A stretch of DNA of 64,000 bases from JAWXCM01 sp034408745 (GCA_034408745.1 JAWXCM010000054.1:5095-69094); one strand, 5' to 3'; shown: positions 45,510 to 55,017, numbered from the stretch's first letter. Program-made: numbers and translations. The notes: generated by a model not told the origin, from the sequence alone.

Positions 45510-45540
45510 AGTGTACCCCGACTGGCGGGGAAAAAGTAAA
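45510..45540 (-). promoter_or_regulatory. Candidate promoter of the nitrate operon
   Basis: Read on the minus strand, TTTACT (45535-45540) and TACACT (45510-45515) are separated by 19 bases. The spacer contains the inverted repeat CCCCG-CCAGT-CGGGG (45516-45530), a possible operator covering the promoter. The predicted leader to cobA would be about 170 bases. Confidence 0.35.
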
Positions 45541-45601
45541 TAGGAAAATTTTATGACCCGCCATGCGAACCGTGAGGGTTCGAGCGGAACGGTCTCTAAA
45601 T

Positions 45602-46879
45602 CTAAACGGTGATGCCGATTTGCCCTGCCAGCGAGGAAAGGTCGGCGCCGTGGGCCGGGAGTGCGGGCAGGATGCGCGCGTGGTTCTGCCAGATCCACGG
45701 GTCGACACAAGGCATCGGTTCGATGGTTCCGTCTATCCCCTGGAGCCGGCGCCACTCGGTCATATACCGGTTCTCCCAGGCCTGCAATTCTGTCGATCCG
45801 CCCGAGCCACGAAGCGCTTTGGCGATCGCCTGGCCCAGGTCCGCAGCCTCGGTTAAGCCGACGTTGAGGCTCTGGACGCCAATTGGGCCGGCGAGGTGCG
45901 CCGCATCGCCAAGGATCCAGCACCTGTCGCGGCCGAAGCCACTGGAGAGCCGCCGTTCAAAGCGGACGGCCGTGCGCCAGCCGATCTCGTCGACGCTGCC
46001 TTCGAACCACGGCGCACGCTCCAGGATGAGTTCCTTCAGCAGCCGGTCCGGAAGCGTATTGACGTCGCCAGTAGTGGAGTCGATGCGGTCCTTGACGCGG
46101 TCTGTCGGCTCGCCGAAACGCTGGCGATATTTGGCAAGCCGGTCATCCTCGGCATTGTGAAAGTCCGGCAGTTCGAAGCTCCATCGGAACCACCCGTCGC
46201 CGAGGGGCCACAGCACGTCTGAAGTTCGCTCGCCCAGCACGACACGGACTTCTTCCTCAATGTCAGCGCTGGAGTTGAATTCGAACACGCCATACCAGGC
46301 ACATGGGCCGACCTCAGGGAACGAGAAGCCCAGCGATCGGCGTACGGCGGACGCATAACCATCGGCACCCACAACATACGGAACGTTTTCTGTCCACGAC
46401 TTCGCCACCACCCAGTCAGACCGCGACACAACGTAGCCGAACGATTCCTTCTCGTATCGGTTGAGCGCCACGTTCACGTGGTCTTCCTGGGGATCCAGGT
46501 TCATCACCTTGTGACGCCACTGGACTTTGACGCCCGCCTCGGTGAGTGCCTTCTCCAGCTGAGACTCCAGCAAACTCTGCGGCAGGATGAGCATCGGCTT
46601 GCCGCTGGGCTGATCCAGCCGGATTTCGGCTCGGCGCACTTTCCGGTCGTACAGAGCCAGAGTGCGGACTGCGTAGCGGTCGTCGGACGTGTCGACGGCA
46701 ATGCCGGATCTGTGCAGCAGGTCGACGGTACTGGGATGCAGGGCCAGCGCGTAACTGTGGGCGCAGCCCCAGATCCCTGTGTCGACCACCTGCACGGATA
46801 CCCCAGCCCGCGCCAGGGAATGTGCGGCAAACAACCCTACCGGCCCCGCGCCGCTCACCAGAACTTCGGGTTTCTCCAT
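45602..46879 (-). CDS. FAD-dependent group A monooxygenase
   Basis: A 425-residue PHBH/UbiH-type flavoprotein. The FAD-binding motif VSGAGPVGLFAAHSLARAG is at the N-terminus, the DG fold (YVVGADGYASAVRRSLG) in the middle, and the GD motif (RCWILGDAAHLAGPIGVQSL) in the C-terminal third. It hydroxylates or oxidises an aromatic or polyketide-like substrate with NAD(P)H. The start ATG at 46879 has a strong GGAGGTG. Neighbours do not reveal the substrate. It lies upstream of the nitrate operon promoter and is probably independent. Confidence 0.88.
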   Translation of the reverse strand: MEKPEVLVSGAGPVGLFAAHSLARAGVSVQVVDTGIWGCAHSYALALHPSTVDLLHRSGIAVDTSDDRYAVRTLALYDRKVRRAEIRLDQPSGKPMLILPQSLLESQLEKALTEAGVKVQWRHKVMNLDPQEDHVNVALNRYEKESFGYVVSRSDWVVAKSWTENVPYVVGADGYASAVRRSLGFSFPEVGPCAWYGVFEFNSSADIEEEVRVVLGERTSDVLWPLGDGWFRWSFELPDFHNAEDDRLAKYRQRFGEPTDRVKDRIDSTTGDVNTLPDRLLKELILERAPWFEGSVDEIGWRTAVRFERRLSSGFGRDRCWILGDAAHLAGPIGVQSLNVGLTEAADLGQAIAKALRGSGGSTELQAWENRYMTEWRRLQGIDGTIEPMPCVDPWIWQNHARILPALPAHGADLSSLAGQIGITV

Positions 46880-47043
46880 GGAAGCACCTCCGCTTTGCAG
46901 AATAGTGATGCAAGTTTGAGACCGCGGCGATGTGCGTCTGCAGGAGGGTCTTACGGGGCAGGAGGCCGGGTTGAGTGAGCCAATAGCCCCATATTGTGGG
47001 ATGTGACTCACCCAGTCGCTGGCTTGTGATACAACTCCGGGCA

Positions 47044-48432
47044 ATGCGTATTCTTGTCTGTCTGGCCGTTGGTCTCACCGCTTTTGCCCAGCCGTGGCCG
47101 CCAGTTCCGGCCGAAGCTCATCCGGAGCGATTCGGGCACGGAATTCAGCGGACCATGGCGTTGCTCGCTACCAGCACCCCCGAGCACCGGAACCCGGTTC
47201 GGATACTGTTCTACGGGCAGTCGATCACGAAACAGGAGTGGTCCCAGGCGGTGGCGCAGGACCTTCGGACGCGCTTCCCGTATGCGGATCTGAGCATTGA
47301 GAATCGTGCGATTGGCGGGTACAGCACAGAGTTTCTGATTCGCACCCTCCCACACGATGTGTATGGCTTCTGTCCGGACCTGATTATTTTTCACGATTTC
47401 GGTGGGCAGGACAATTACACCAAAATCATTGAGGGAATTCGCCAGAATACGACAGCTGAAATTCTGATGCAGTCTTATTATCCGACGTGGTTTCCCGCAG
47501 AGGGCGACCCCGTGGACGAAGCCAGAGTGAAGCGCGAGGCCGCCAACGACGCGTACAGCTTCGAGTTCATGCCGAAGCTTTGTGAGAAGCATGGCTGTGA
47601 GGTGGTGGATGTGCGCCGCCCCTGGTCGGAGTACCTGAAGACCAACAAACTGCGGGCGTCGGCTGTGCTGCGCGACGGCGTCCATTTGAACGGCCAGGGC
47701 AACTACCTGCTGACTGAGATCACCAAACGGCATCTGCGGTATGATCCTTCGTTGCCGCGAAAGGAGAACCCCGTGCGGACAGTTCGGGTTTCCGAAAGCG
47801 ACTGGAAGGAGGGCGTCCTGCGCGTGGAATTCGAGGGGAATCGCGTCGAAATCGTGGCGGCCAAAGGTGGTGCGTACCACGCTGCGGCTGCCGATGTTCG
47901 CATTGACGGGAAGGTGCCGTCCTCTTTGCAGGAGTTGTATTTCATCACCAGGCCCACCGACACATTCGCCGTCGACTGGCCCTCCGTCAATCGTGTCAGC
48001 AATACGAAGCCGCTGCTGGCCGAAGACTGGACGCTGCGGGTACTGGAGACCAACGAAGACGACTCAAAGTGGAAGTTTGAGGTAACGGGGTCCAGAACAG
48101 GCGCCGACGGCGTGGGAGTCAGCACGGAGCGGTTCGAATCGAAGTCAGGGCGTGTGGTGATCGAGCCAGGTGACTACGGAGTGAACCGGGCGTTTCGCCT
48201 CCGCAAGCAGCTCACGCCGGTGGGGTTCGAGGTGACCTGGCGCGTGGTGCCAATGTTCACCGACCGGTACGTGTCGCCCCGCGTCGCCGATCCTGCTCGT
48301 GAGTACGTAACGGTCGCGGCATCAGGGCTGTCGAACGGAAGGCACGTGCTGGAACTGCGAGCGGCAGGAAAGACGCTCCCGCCGCTTCGCGAAATCCGAA
48401 TCTACCGTCCGGCGGCGGCAGGCGCGAACTGA
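47044..48432 (+). CDS. Secreted SGNH/GDSL-type hydrolase
   Basis: A 462-residue exported protein (signal MRILVCLAVGLTAFAQ). The SGNH blocks are block I ILFYGQSITKQEW (GQS in place of GDS), block II Gly in NRAIGGYSTEF, block III-like DFGGQDNY and block V DGVHLNGQGNY. The C-terminal 230 residues are beta-rich and unassigned. The fold suits a carbohydrate esterase, for example removing acetyl groups from polysaccharides. It overlaps the convergent UxaC-like gene by 31 bases. Confidence 0.82.
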   Translation: MRILVCLAVGLTAFAQPWPPVPAEAHPERFGHGIQRTMALLATSTPEHRNPVRILFYGQSITKQEWSQAVAQDLRTRFPYADLSIENRAIGGYSTEFLIRTLPHDVYGFCPDLIIFHDFGGQDNYTKIIEGIRQNTTAEILMQSYYPTWFPAEGDPVDEARVKREAANDAYSFEFMPKLCEKHGCEVVDVRRPWSEYLKTNKLRASAVLRDGVHLNGQGNYLLTEITKRHLRYDPSLPRKENPVRTVRVSESDWKEGVLRVEFEGNRVEIVAAKGGAYHAAAADVRIDGKVPSSLQELYFITRPTDTFAVDWPSVNRVSNTKPLLAEDWTLRVLETNEDDSKWKFEVTGSRTGADGVGVSTERFESKSGRVVIEPGDYGVNRAFRLRKQLTPVGFEVTWRVVPMFTDRYVSPRVADPAREYVTVAASGLSNGRHVLELRAAGKTLPPLREIRIYRPAAAGAN

Positions 48433-49658
48433 GTAAAATTTCCCCGGAACATACGCTTGACGTCATGCTCGATATCGGCCTTCGTCACCGGCCGACCATC
48501 CTCGGCTAACGTCGAGTACGTCTGCGTAAGAATGGGAGCCAGCGTGCGGCGCGTGTTCCGCCACTTGTAGATCAGTTGCTCCAGCACGCGCGCGTCGGAA
48601 TGCTGGGGAATGAAACTGGCTCCGAGCATCTCAACGCGCTCGCGAGTCACCTCCTCCACAACCGAAGGATTGTTGAGGAACCACCAGCAGCCGAACGGCA
48701 TCATATTTCGGAATTTTCGCGCATAGACGCATAATTCATGCTGATTTTCCCGGCTCAGCAGGCTGACCAGAAAGCGATTTGCCGGGAATCGACGGCAAAT
48801 AGTCTCGAGCGCACGCAGGTCAGCCAGGCCCGATGCGTCGCCGGCGAGCCGCAGGTCGGGATTGACCAGATACCGCACGCCGATCATCAGCGACAGCGGG
48901 ATGTTCGCCTGGCGGCAGACCGGAAGCACGGCGTCGGCAAGCAGACGGCCGCGAGGGCTGTCTTCGGGGAAGGCGAACGTGTCGGGCAGGGAGCACGCGG
49001 CGTATACCGGTTTCATCGTCGTGATCCAGCGCTCAAGGAAACGCCGCACTTCGCCTGCCGATTCGGAAGCCGACTCGTCGACCGAGTAGCCCTGCGCCCG
49101 CAGGATCTCCCAGTGGTCCGACCACTTGTTGAGAATGCGATCCAGCCGCAGCACGGCGTGAAAGCGCGGGTCGGCCTGCGGCCTGGCGGCCCAGAGTGGA
49201 GCTTCCTTTGGATCCAGCGGATCGTTGGTCATCACCACGTCGCTCACGCCCGAGAGCTGGAGTACATTGCCGATGTGCGTGTGCAGATTCTGCGATTCGA
49301 AGAACCTCCGCGCCTCGGTTAAATCCGCCGAGGCTGTCGGAAGTCCGAACGCCTGCAGCACGGCGACAACCCCGCGTGTCGCCTCGGAGATCGGGGCGTT
49401 GTCGACGAACAGCGTCTTCCAGATCAGGTCGGCCTGGGCGCGCTTCGACAGCGAGAAATACTGCGCGGGTTCCATCGTGCTGGAGCGGAACAGCTCCGCC
49501 TCCAGGTAGTGATACGTAACCAGCTCATCGATACCCCACAGTCCCAGCTTGCCAAGCGAGGGCTGAAACAGGTGGGTGTGCATGTCGATGAAAGCGGTCG
49601 ACTGCAGCACGTCGGACACGGCTCCGGCAATCTGGCCGGACGACAGGGGTTCAGGCAT
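48402..49658 (-). CDS. UxaC-like isomerase / amidohydrolase-fold protein
   Basis: A 418-residue metal-dependent TIM-barrel protein. The N-terminal FIDMHTHLFQP is the His-x-His metal motif. WWFLNNPSVVEEVTRERVE and SFIPQHSDARVLEQLIYKW are typical of proteins annotated as glucuronate isomerase relatives. If a true uronate isomerase it converts D-glucuronate to fructuronate. It could instead be an uncharacterised amidohydrolase. The start is the ATG at 49658. The adjacent UxuA-like gene supports the uronate reading. Confidence 0.7.
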   Translation of the reverse strand: MPEPLSSGQIAGAVSDVLQSTAFIDMHTHLFQPSLGKLGLWGIDELVTYHYLEAELFRSSTMEPAQYFSLSKRAQADLIWKTLFVDNAPISEATRGVVAVLQAFGLPTASADLTEARRFFESQNLHTHIGNVLQLSGVSDVVMTNDPLDPKEAPLWAARPQADPRFHAVLRLDRILNKWSDHWEILRAQGYSVDESASESAGEVRRFLERWITTMKPVYAACSLPDTFAFPEDSPRGRLLADAVLPVCRQANIPLSLMIGVRYLVNPDLRLAGDASGLADLRALETICRRFPANRFLVSLLSRENQHELCVYARKFRNMMPFGCWWFLNNPSVVEEVTRERVEMLGASFIPQHSDARVLEQLIYKWRNTRRTLAPILTQTYSTLAEDGRPVTKADIEHDVKRMFRGNFTQFAPAAAGR

Positions 49659-49682
49659 CAATTCCAGACTACGACATGGCGG

Positions 49683-49949
49683 TCAGGCGTGTGTGTACTC
49701 GCCTTCGCCCTGGTTTACGTAGCGCATGTTGAGTTCGGCAAGATAGAGTGGGTTGCCGTCGGGGTCACGGAATCCGGCGAAGTTCCCCGATTTGCCGCGA
49801 TTCACCGGACCGTCGAACTGCACGCCTTTCGCTTGCAGTTTCCGGACGCGGCCGGCCGGCATCTCGGCGGAAGCGGGGTGTAGCCCAATGGTCAGCCCTC
49901 GATGCCACTCCGGTGTACATCTTCGCCCCGTTCGGGGGATCTCGTGCAT
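49683..49949 (-). pseudogene. Decayed VOC (glyoxalase-like) protein remnant
   Basis: The last 35 residues (LQAKGVQFDGPVNRGKSGN, then AGFRDPDGNPLYLAEL) are a clear end of a VOC-family protein. The upstream part has PEW-HRGLTIGLHPASAEMPAG, which in intact relatives is separated from LQAKGV by about 20 further residues, and the first beta-alpha-beta module is missing. The remnant is only 88 residues instead of about 120. It lies between the UxaC-like gene and the UxuA-like gene and appears to have lost function. Confidence 0.6.
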
Positions 49950-49979
49950 GTCGGGCCAATCAGAAGTAAGCTATTCCCA

Positions 49980-51086
49980 ATGGAACAGACCAGACGTGAT
50001 GTCCTAAAAGCCGCCCCGTTAGCGCTCGCCGCGACAGCCGTACCCGCCGCCGCGCAGATACCGGGACCTCGAAATGAAGGGGCTGACACTCCGAAGATTT
50101 GCCTGGAGATGGGCGGTGGCTCGCTGGCCGCTGGCGACTTCAATGAGGCAGGCATGCGCCGTGTGCGGCAACTCGGAGTGAGCTACGTGCTCTCCGGCGG
50201 GCCGCGTGTGCCCTGGACCGAAGACGATCTCCGAACCCGGATCGCCAACTGTAAAACTGGCGGCATCACGCTTTACAACCTGATGATCGGCGGCTATCAG
50301 AAGACTCTGTACGGCCAGCCAGGGCGCGATGAAGAAATTGAAAACGTCATCAAATCGATTCGGGCAGCGGGAAAAGCGGGACTGCCGGTAGTCGAGTACA
50401 ACTTCTATGCGCATCGAGCCATGGAAGGTTACTACGAGAAAGTGGGTCGCGCAAACTCCGGTCACACCGCATTCGATTACGACAAAATGAAGGACCTCCC
50501 GCCGCTGGAACGGGAAGGCGCGCACAGCCTGGACGAGATGTGGAATAACATCACCTACTTCCTCAAGGCGGTGATTCCGGTGGCGCACGAATCGGGCGTG
50601 CGCATGGCGCTGCATCCTAACGATCCACCCTCGCCCATGAGCCGTGGCTCCGGTCAGATCATGGGGACGCTCGCCGGCTGGAAGAAGCTGATTTCCATCG
50701 TCGACAGCCCGTCGAACGGCATCACCTTCGATTGCGGAGTCACGCGCGAGATGGGCGAGAATCCAGTGGAAGTGGCGAAATACTTCGGATCCCGGGACCG
50801 AATCAATCACGTGCATTTCCGCAACGTCATTGTCGAGAAGCCGTACGAAAAATACGCCGAGGTCTGGCTGGACGAGGGACAAGTCGACATGTTCGCTGTG
50901 ATGAAGGAGCTGGTTCGGGCAAAGTACAAGCGGACTATTTATCCCGAGCACCCGCGTGCCATCGACTATGACCGCGAGCATCCCGGGTTCCGCACCGCCT
51001 ACCCAGGCGGCGGTGGCTACGCCGCCTTTTCTTATAACGTCGGATATGCGAAAGCGATGCTGCAGGCCGCGCTCGCTTCCGTTTAA
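49980..51086 (+). CDS. UxuA-like mannonate dehydratase with a Tat-type signal
   Basis: A 368-residue sugar-acid dehydratase-like barrel protein. Typical UxuA parts are ITYFLKAVIPVAHESGVRMALHPNDPP, GITFDCGVTREMGENPVEV, RINHVHFRNV and DMFAVMKELV. Unusually the protein begins with a twin-arginine-like leader (TRRDVLKAAPLALAATAVPAAA), so it would act in the periplasm or be surface-bound. Mannonate dehydratase makes 2-keto-3-deoxygluconate. It is followed after 11 bases by the VCBS-like secreted protein gene. Confidence 0.8.
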   Translation: MEQTRRDVLKAAPLALAATAVPAAAQIPGPRNEGADTPKICLEMGGGSLAAGDFNEAGMRRVRQLGVSYVLSGGPRVPWTEDDLRTRIANCKTGGITLYNLMIGGYQKTLYGQPGRDEEIENVIKSIRAAGKAGLPVVEYNFYAHRAMEGYYEKVGRANSGHTAFDYDKMKDLPPLEREGAHSLDEMWNNITYFLKAVIPVAHESGVRMALHPNDPPSPMSRGSGQIMGTLAGWKKLISIVDSPSNGITFDCGVTREMGENPVEVAKYFGSRDRINHVHFRNVIVEKPYEKYAEVWLDEGQVDMFAVMKELVRAKYKRTIYPEHPRAIDYDREHPGFRTAYPGGGGYAAFSYNVGYAKAMLQAALASV

Positions 51087-51097
51087 GGGAATAATGA

Positions 51098-53131
51098 ATG
51101 CGAATTTCGGTTTGTATTCTGCTCTGTGCAGCCGCCGCGGTGCGGGCTCAGGCGGGAGAGCTGTTCCGTAGCGACTTTTCGGCGCTTCCACCGGGCTTGC
51201 TGTCGGCACCGGTCGGGCAGTTGAACGGTGCAGTGCAGGAGTATCACTACCTTCCGTACCGGGGCGTCGCCACAGCGCCCTGGTACAACCCGATCTCGCA
51301 CCACGACGGCTGGGTTGCGGGTGACGAAGACGGCAAGACCTATGTGGAACAGCATCTGATCCACGACCAGCCAATGCGGTTTCAGCCTCTGTTCGTGACC
51401 GGCGACCCGCTCTGGACCAGCTATACCGTGTCGGCCCGGGTGAAGCCGCTGTCTACCTCGGAAATGGCGGGGGTGGTGTTCCGCTATCACACAAATCGTC
51501 ATTATTATCTGTTCTCAATGACCGGAGGCAAACAGGTTCGGCTCGCGTTGCGGCTGCCGCTGGAGAAGAAACTCCGCACCATCGACTGGCGTGAGCTGGG
51601 GTCAGCCGACTTCGCCTACGACACGAAGCGCTGGTACGAATTGCGTGTCGAGAACGACGGGCCGAAGATCCGCGCCTACGTGGACGGCAAGCTGGTGATC
51701 GAGGCGACGGACTCGGAGATCGTAACAGGACGGGCGGGGCTCTCGGCGAACATACCGGCGCGCTTCACAGACTTTCGCGTGACGGCTTCGGACGACACGC
51801 AACGCAAGATCCAGTCGGCAATAGCAGCGCGTCAGAAGGAACTGGATGCCCTGCAGGCGAGCAACCCAAAGCCGAAGCTGTGGAAGAAGTTCGACACGCC
51901 GAAGTTCGGTGCCGGACGCAATGTACGGTTCGGCGACCTCGACGGCGACGGGCAAGTCGACATGCTGATCGCCCAGAATATCCCCAAAGTGCGCGGAGAT
52001 GCGTTCGACCACATCAGTAGCCTCACGGCGGTGACGCTGGACGGCAAGGTGCTTTGGCAGGTTGGCCGGCCCGATGCTCGCAACGGCCTGCTGACCAACG
52101 ACACGCCCTTTCAGATTAAAGATGTCGACGGCGATGGCAAGAACGAAGTCGTGATGGTGAAGGATTTCCAGATCCAGATTCTGGAGGGCGCGACGGGCAA
52201 GGTCCGGCAACGCACGTGGATGCCTGTGGCGCCGGCCGAGAACAAGGAGCGCCCATACGACCTGAATAGCGGCGATTCCATGCTGTTTCTTAACCTTTCA
52301 GGCAATCCTGGCCGAAGGGAACTGCTCGTCAAGGATCGGTACAACACGTTCTGGGTGTTCGCCAACGATCTGCGCCTGTTGTGGACCGGCAACGGCAAGA
52401 CCGGGCACTACCCCTATCCGATGGATATGGACGGCGACGGGCTGGATGAGTTTGTCATCGGTGCAGCGCTGTGGTCGAAGGGGAAGCAACTCTGGTCGCA
52501 CGACGAGGCACTGAAGGACCACGCCGATGCGATTTCCGCCGGCAACTTTACGGGCCGTGCGGGCGCTGAGCCCCGCATCTATCAGTGCGGCAGCGACGAA
52601 GGCTTCCTGGTGTTTGCGCGCGATGGAAAGATCTTGAAGCAGGTTCTGCTGGGTCACGCGCAAACGCAGAGCGTTGGCAAGTACCGGCCGGAGATGCCCG
52701 GGCTTCAGATCCTGATCTCGAACTTCTGGCGCAATACGGGCATTGTCACCATGTTCGACCCCGATGGCAACATGCTCGCGCAGGAGGAACTGATTCCAGG
52801 ATCGAGTCACTTGCAGCCCGTGAACTGGCGCGGCGACGGCCAGGAGTTCGCGATGCTGAACGCTAGTCCTTCGGGGGGTGGCCTTGTAGACGGCAAGCTT
52901 CGGACCGCGGTGGCGTTCCCTGACGACGGGCACCCGACGCTCGCTTACCAGGTGATGGACGTGACCGGCGACGCCCGGGATGAAATCATCGTATGGGATC
53001 AGAGCAGCGTGTGGATCTACACGCAGGACCGGCCCTTTGCGGGCTCGCGGTTGTACAAACCGCAGCGGAATCCGAATTACAACGACTCGAATTACAGGGC
53101 CACCGTGTCGCTTCCCGGCTGGCGGGAGTAA
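51098..53131 (+). CDS. Secreted VCBS/FG-GAP repeat protein with LamG-like N-terminus
   Basis: A 677-residue exported protein. Residues about 15-225 form a LamG/concanavalin-like domain related to the DUF1080 family (SYTVSARVKPLSTSEMAG, VRLALRLPLEKKL, VENDGPKIRAYVDGKLV). From about 275 on there are FG-GAP or VCBS repeats with calcium-loop motifs (GDLDGDGQVDMLIA, KDVDGDGKNEVVMV, MDMDGDGLDEFVIG). Such proteins bind or hydrolyse polysaccharides at the cell surface. It is in an operon with the UxuA-like gene and probably has a related substrate. Confidence 0.8.
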   Translation: MRISVCILLCAAAAVRAQAGELFRSDFSALPPGLLSAPVGQLNGAVQEYHYLPYRGVATAPWYNPISHHDGWVAGDEDGKTYVEQHLIHDQPMRFQPLFVTGDPLWTSYTVSARVKPLSTSEMAGVVFRYHTNRHYYLFSMTGGKQVRLALRLPLEKKLRTIDWRELGSADFAYDTKRWYELRVENDGPKIRAYVDGKLVIEATDSEIVTGRAGLSANIPARFTDFRVTASDDTQRKIQSAIAARQKELDALQASNPKPKLWKKFDTPKFGAGRNVRFGDLDGDGQVDMLIAQNIPKVRGDAFDHISSLTAVTLDGKVLWQVGRPDARNGLLTNDTPFQIKDVDGDGKNEVVMVKDFQIQILEGATGKVRQRTWMPVAPAENKERPYDLNSGDSMLFLNLSGNPGRRELLVKDRYNTFWVFANDLRLLWTGNGKTGHYPYPMDMDGDGLDEFVIGAALWSKGKQLWSHDEALKDHADAISAGNFTGRAGAEPRIYQCGSDEGFLVFARDGKILKQVLLGHAQTQSVGKYRPEMPGLQILISNFWRNTGIVTMFDPDGNMLAQEELIPGSSHLQPVNWRGDGQEFAMLNASPSGGGLVDGKLRTAVAFPDDGHPTLAYQVMDVTGDARDEIIVWDQSSVWIYTQDRPFAGSRLYKPQRNPNYNDSNYRATVSLPGWRE

Positions 53132-53132
53132 C

Positions 53133-54296
53133 TCAGCGATGCCACAGATTCCAGGTGATCAGCGCGGTGATCGCCTGCACGCTCACGAACAGCGCGACGC
53201 ATGCCGGCCAGCCGCCCATCGTCCACAGGTAGCCTGGCACGGACGAGCCGACGCTGCCGCCCAGGTAGTAGAACGTGACATACAGCCCGACCGCCAGAGC
53301 TTTGTTGTGTTTCGCCACCAGGCCGATATAGCTGCTGGAGCAGGCCTGGGCGATGAACACACCGGCGCATGCCAGCGCGAGGCCTAAGACCACGACTGCC
53401 AGGGAGTGACTCAGCGTCAGCAACAGTCCAGTCGACGAGCAGGCAATCGCGAACGCCATCGTGATTCGCTGTCCATATTTGTCGATCACTTTTCCCGCAT
53501 TCGGCGTGATGAAGGCACCGAACAGATATACGAAGAACAGGGATCCGATAGCGCCCGGCGTGAGTAAGAACGGCGGCGCAGCAAGATAGAACGTGATGAA
53601 AGTGAAGGCTCCAAGCAGAGAGAACAACACACAGAAGCCAGCCACGTAGGTGCCGAGCAGTTTGCCGTTCTTCAGGTGGTCGATGGCTATGGACACAAGC
53701 GACGTGCCCGCCTCCCGCCGCACGAACTTTGTTTCCTTCGGCAGAACACGGGACAGCACGGATGCGCCGATCAGCCCGATGCAGCCGAGCGCGACAAAAG
53801 ACCAGCGCCAGTCCATGTGTGTCGCGACCATGCCTGAGAGCAGCCGGCTGACGAACCCGCCCAGGATCGTCCCCGATACGTATGAGGCAGTCGCGACTCC
53901 GACGCCCTTACCCGCCCATTCCTCCTGGATGTACGCGACGGTGATGGCAAACACGCCCGGTGTCACGAGCCCACCCAAAAACCGCCAGGCGACCAGTGTC
54001 CAGAGATCGGTGGATGTGGCCGCTCCCATCGTGATGAAGGCCAGCAACCATGCCGACCAGAGAATGACTCGCTTGCGTCCGAACTTGTCTGCCACAGTTC
54101 CAATCAAAGGTGCCGCCAGAGCCACGCCAAAGGTTCCAGCCGTGACGGTCAGGCCCGCTTCCACCTTGGTCGCGCCGAAAATGCGGATGAATTCGGGCAA
54201 CAGCGGCTGTGTAGCGAAGATGTTCAGAAAGGCGCAAAATCCGGCCAGAACCACGGGCAGAGTGCTGCGCGGGGATGAGGCCACGGCTGTGGTCAT
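53133..54296 (-). CDS. MFS transporter (YnfM/AraJ-like)
   Basis: A 387-residue major facilitator with about twelve helices. The motif-A loop GTVADKFGRKRVILWS, the motif GFCAFLNIFATQPLLPEF and the paired FYYLGGSVGSSVPGYL are characteristic of the YnfM and arabinose-efflux-like families. It probably exports a small metabolite or drug. The stop is one base beyond the stop of the convergent VCBS gene. The start is the ATG at 54296, with the frame open upstream to 54383. Confidence 0.85.
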   Translation of the reverse strand: MTTAVASSPRSTLPVVLAGFCAFLNIFATQPLLPEFIRIFGATKVEAGLTVTAGTFGVALAAPLIGTVADKFGRKRVILWSAWLLAFITMGAATSTDLWTLVAWRFLGGLVTPGVFAITVAYIQEEWAGKGVGVATASYVSGTILGGFVSRLLSGMVATHMDWRWSFVALGCIGLIGASVLSRVLPKETKFVRREAGTSLVSIAIDHLKNGKLLGTYVAGFCVLFSLLGAFTFITFYLAAPPFLLTPGAIGSLFFVYLFGAFITPNAGKVIDKYGQRITMAFAIACSSTGLLLTLSHSLAVVVLGLALACAGVFIAQACSSSYIGLVAKHNKALAVGLYVTFYYLGGSVGSSVPGYLWTMGGWPACVALFVSVQAITALITWNLWHR

Positions 54297-54338
54297 CTCT
54301 CTATTCTGCACGCTGCTGTCTGGGGCATACTGGTTGTG

Positions 54339-55000
54339 ATGAAAAGCCTGTTCCTGATCCTGCTCGCCATTGCCGTGTGCCATGCGCAGACGGCCACCGT
54401 CTCACTTACTCCAGTCAGTAAGTTGAAGCTGCGGAACGTGACCGCGGAGGCAGTTACCTTCAAAGGGAAAGCAGCTGTCCGTCTGACCGACGCCGGGGCA
54501 CCCGACCCTGGAGACGGCAAGCGCCTGGCCCTCATCCACGGGACCGACTTCGCCGACGGCACCATTGAATTCGACCTTGCAGGCGACCGCATCCCGGGAG
54601 CACCGGAAGGCGCCAAGGGCTTCAGCGGGCTTGCTTTTCGCGTCAGCCCGGACGGCGCCAGATAGAAGCTTTCTACCTGCGACCCTACAACGGCCGTATC
54701 GACGACCAGGTGATGCGTAACCACTCCGTCCAGTACATTGCTATCCCGGAGTGGCCATGGCGCAGGCTGCGTGAGGAGACACCGAAGAAGTACGAGACCT
54801 ACGTGGACCTGGTGCCAGGCGAGTGGACGAAGGTGAAGATCGAGGTGAGAGGTGACAAGGCGAAGCTCTACGTGGGCGGTGCCGTACAACCGACTCTGAT
54901 CGTGAACGACCTAAAACATGGCCCTGGCCGTGGCGCGCTGGCGCTTTGGATCGATCCGGGGACAGTGGCGCATTTCGCCAGCCTGCGCGTTTCGAAGTGA
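54339..55000 (+). pseudogene. Secreted DUF1080/LamG-like protein gene, broken by a -1 frameshift
   Basis: The gene starts with a signal peptide (MKSLFLILLAIAVCHAQ) and reads a coherent domain to FRVSPDGAR, where a TAG stops it at 54663. The remaining domain (IEAFYLRPYNGRIDDQVM, HSVQYIAIPEWPW, VKIEVRGDKAKLYVGG) continues in the next frame to 55000. Restoring one C near 54657-54659 would give DGAQIEAFYLRP and a complete 220-residue protein. It was probably a sugar-binding or 3-keto-disaccharide hydrolase-like secreted protein. The break is recent or a sequencing error. Confidence 0.75.
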
Positions 55001-55017
55001 GTCTTTAGGGGAGTGGG

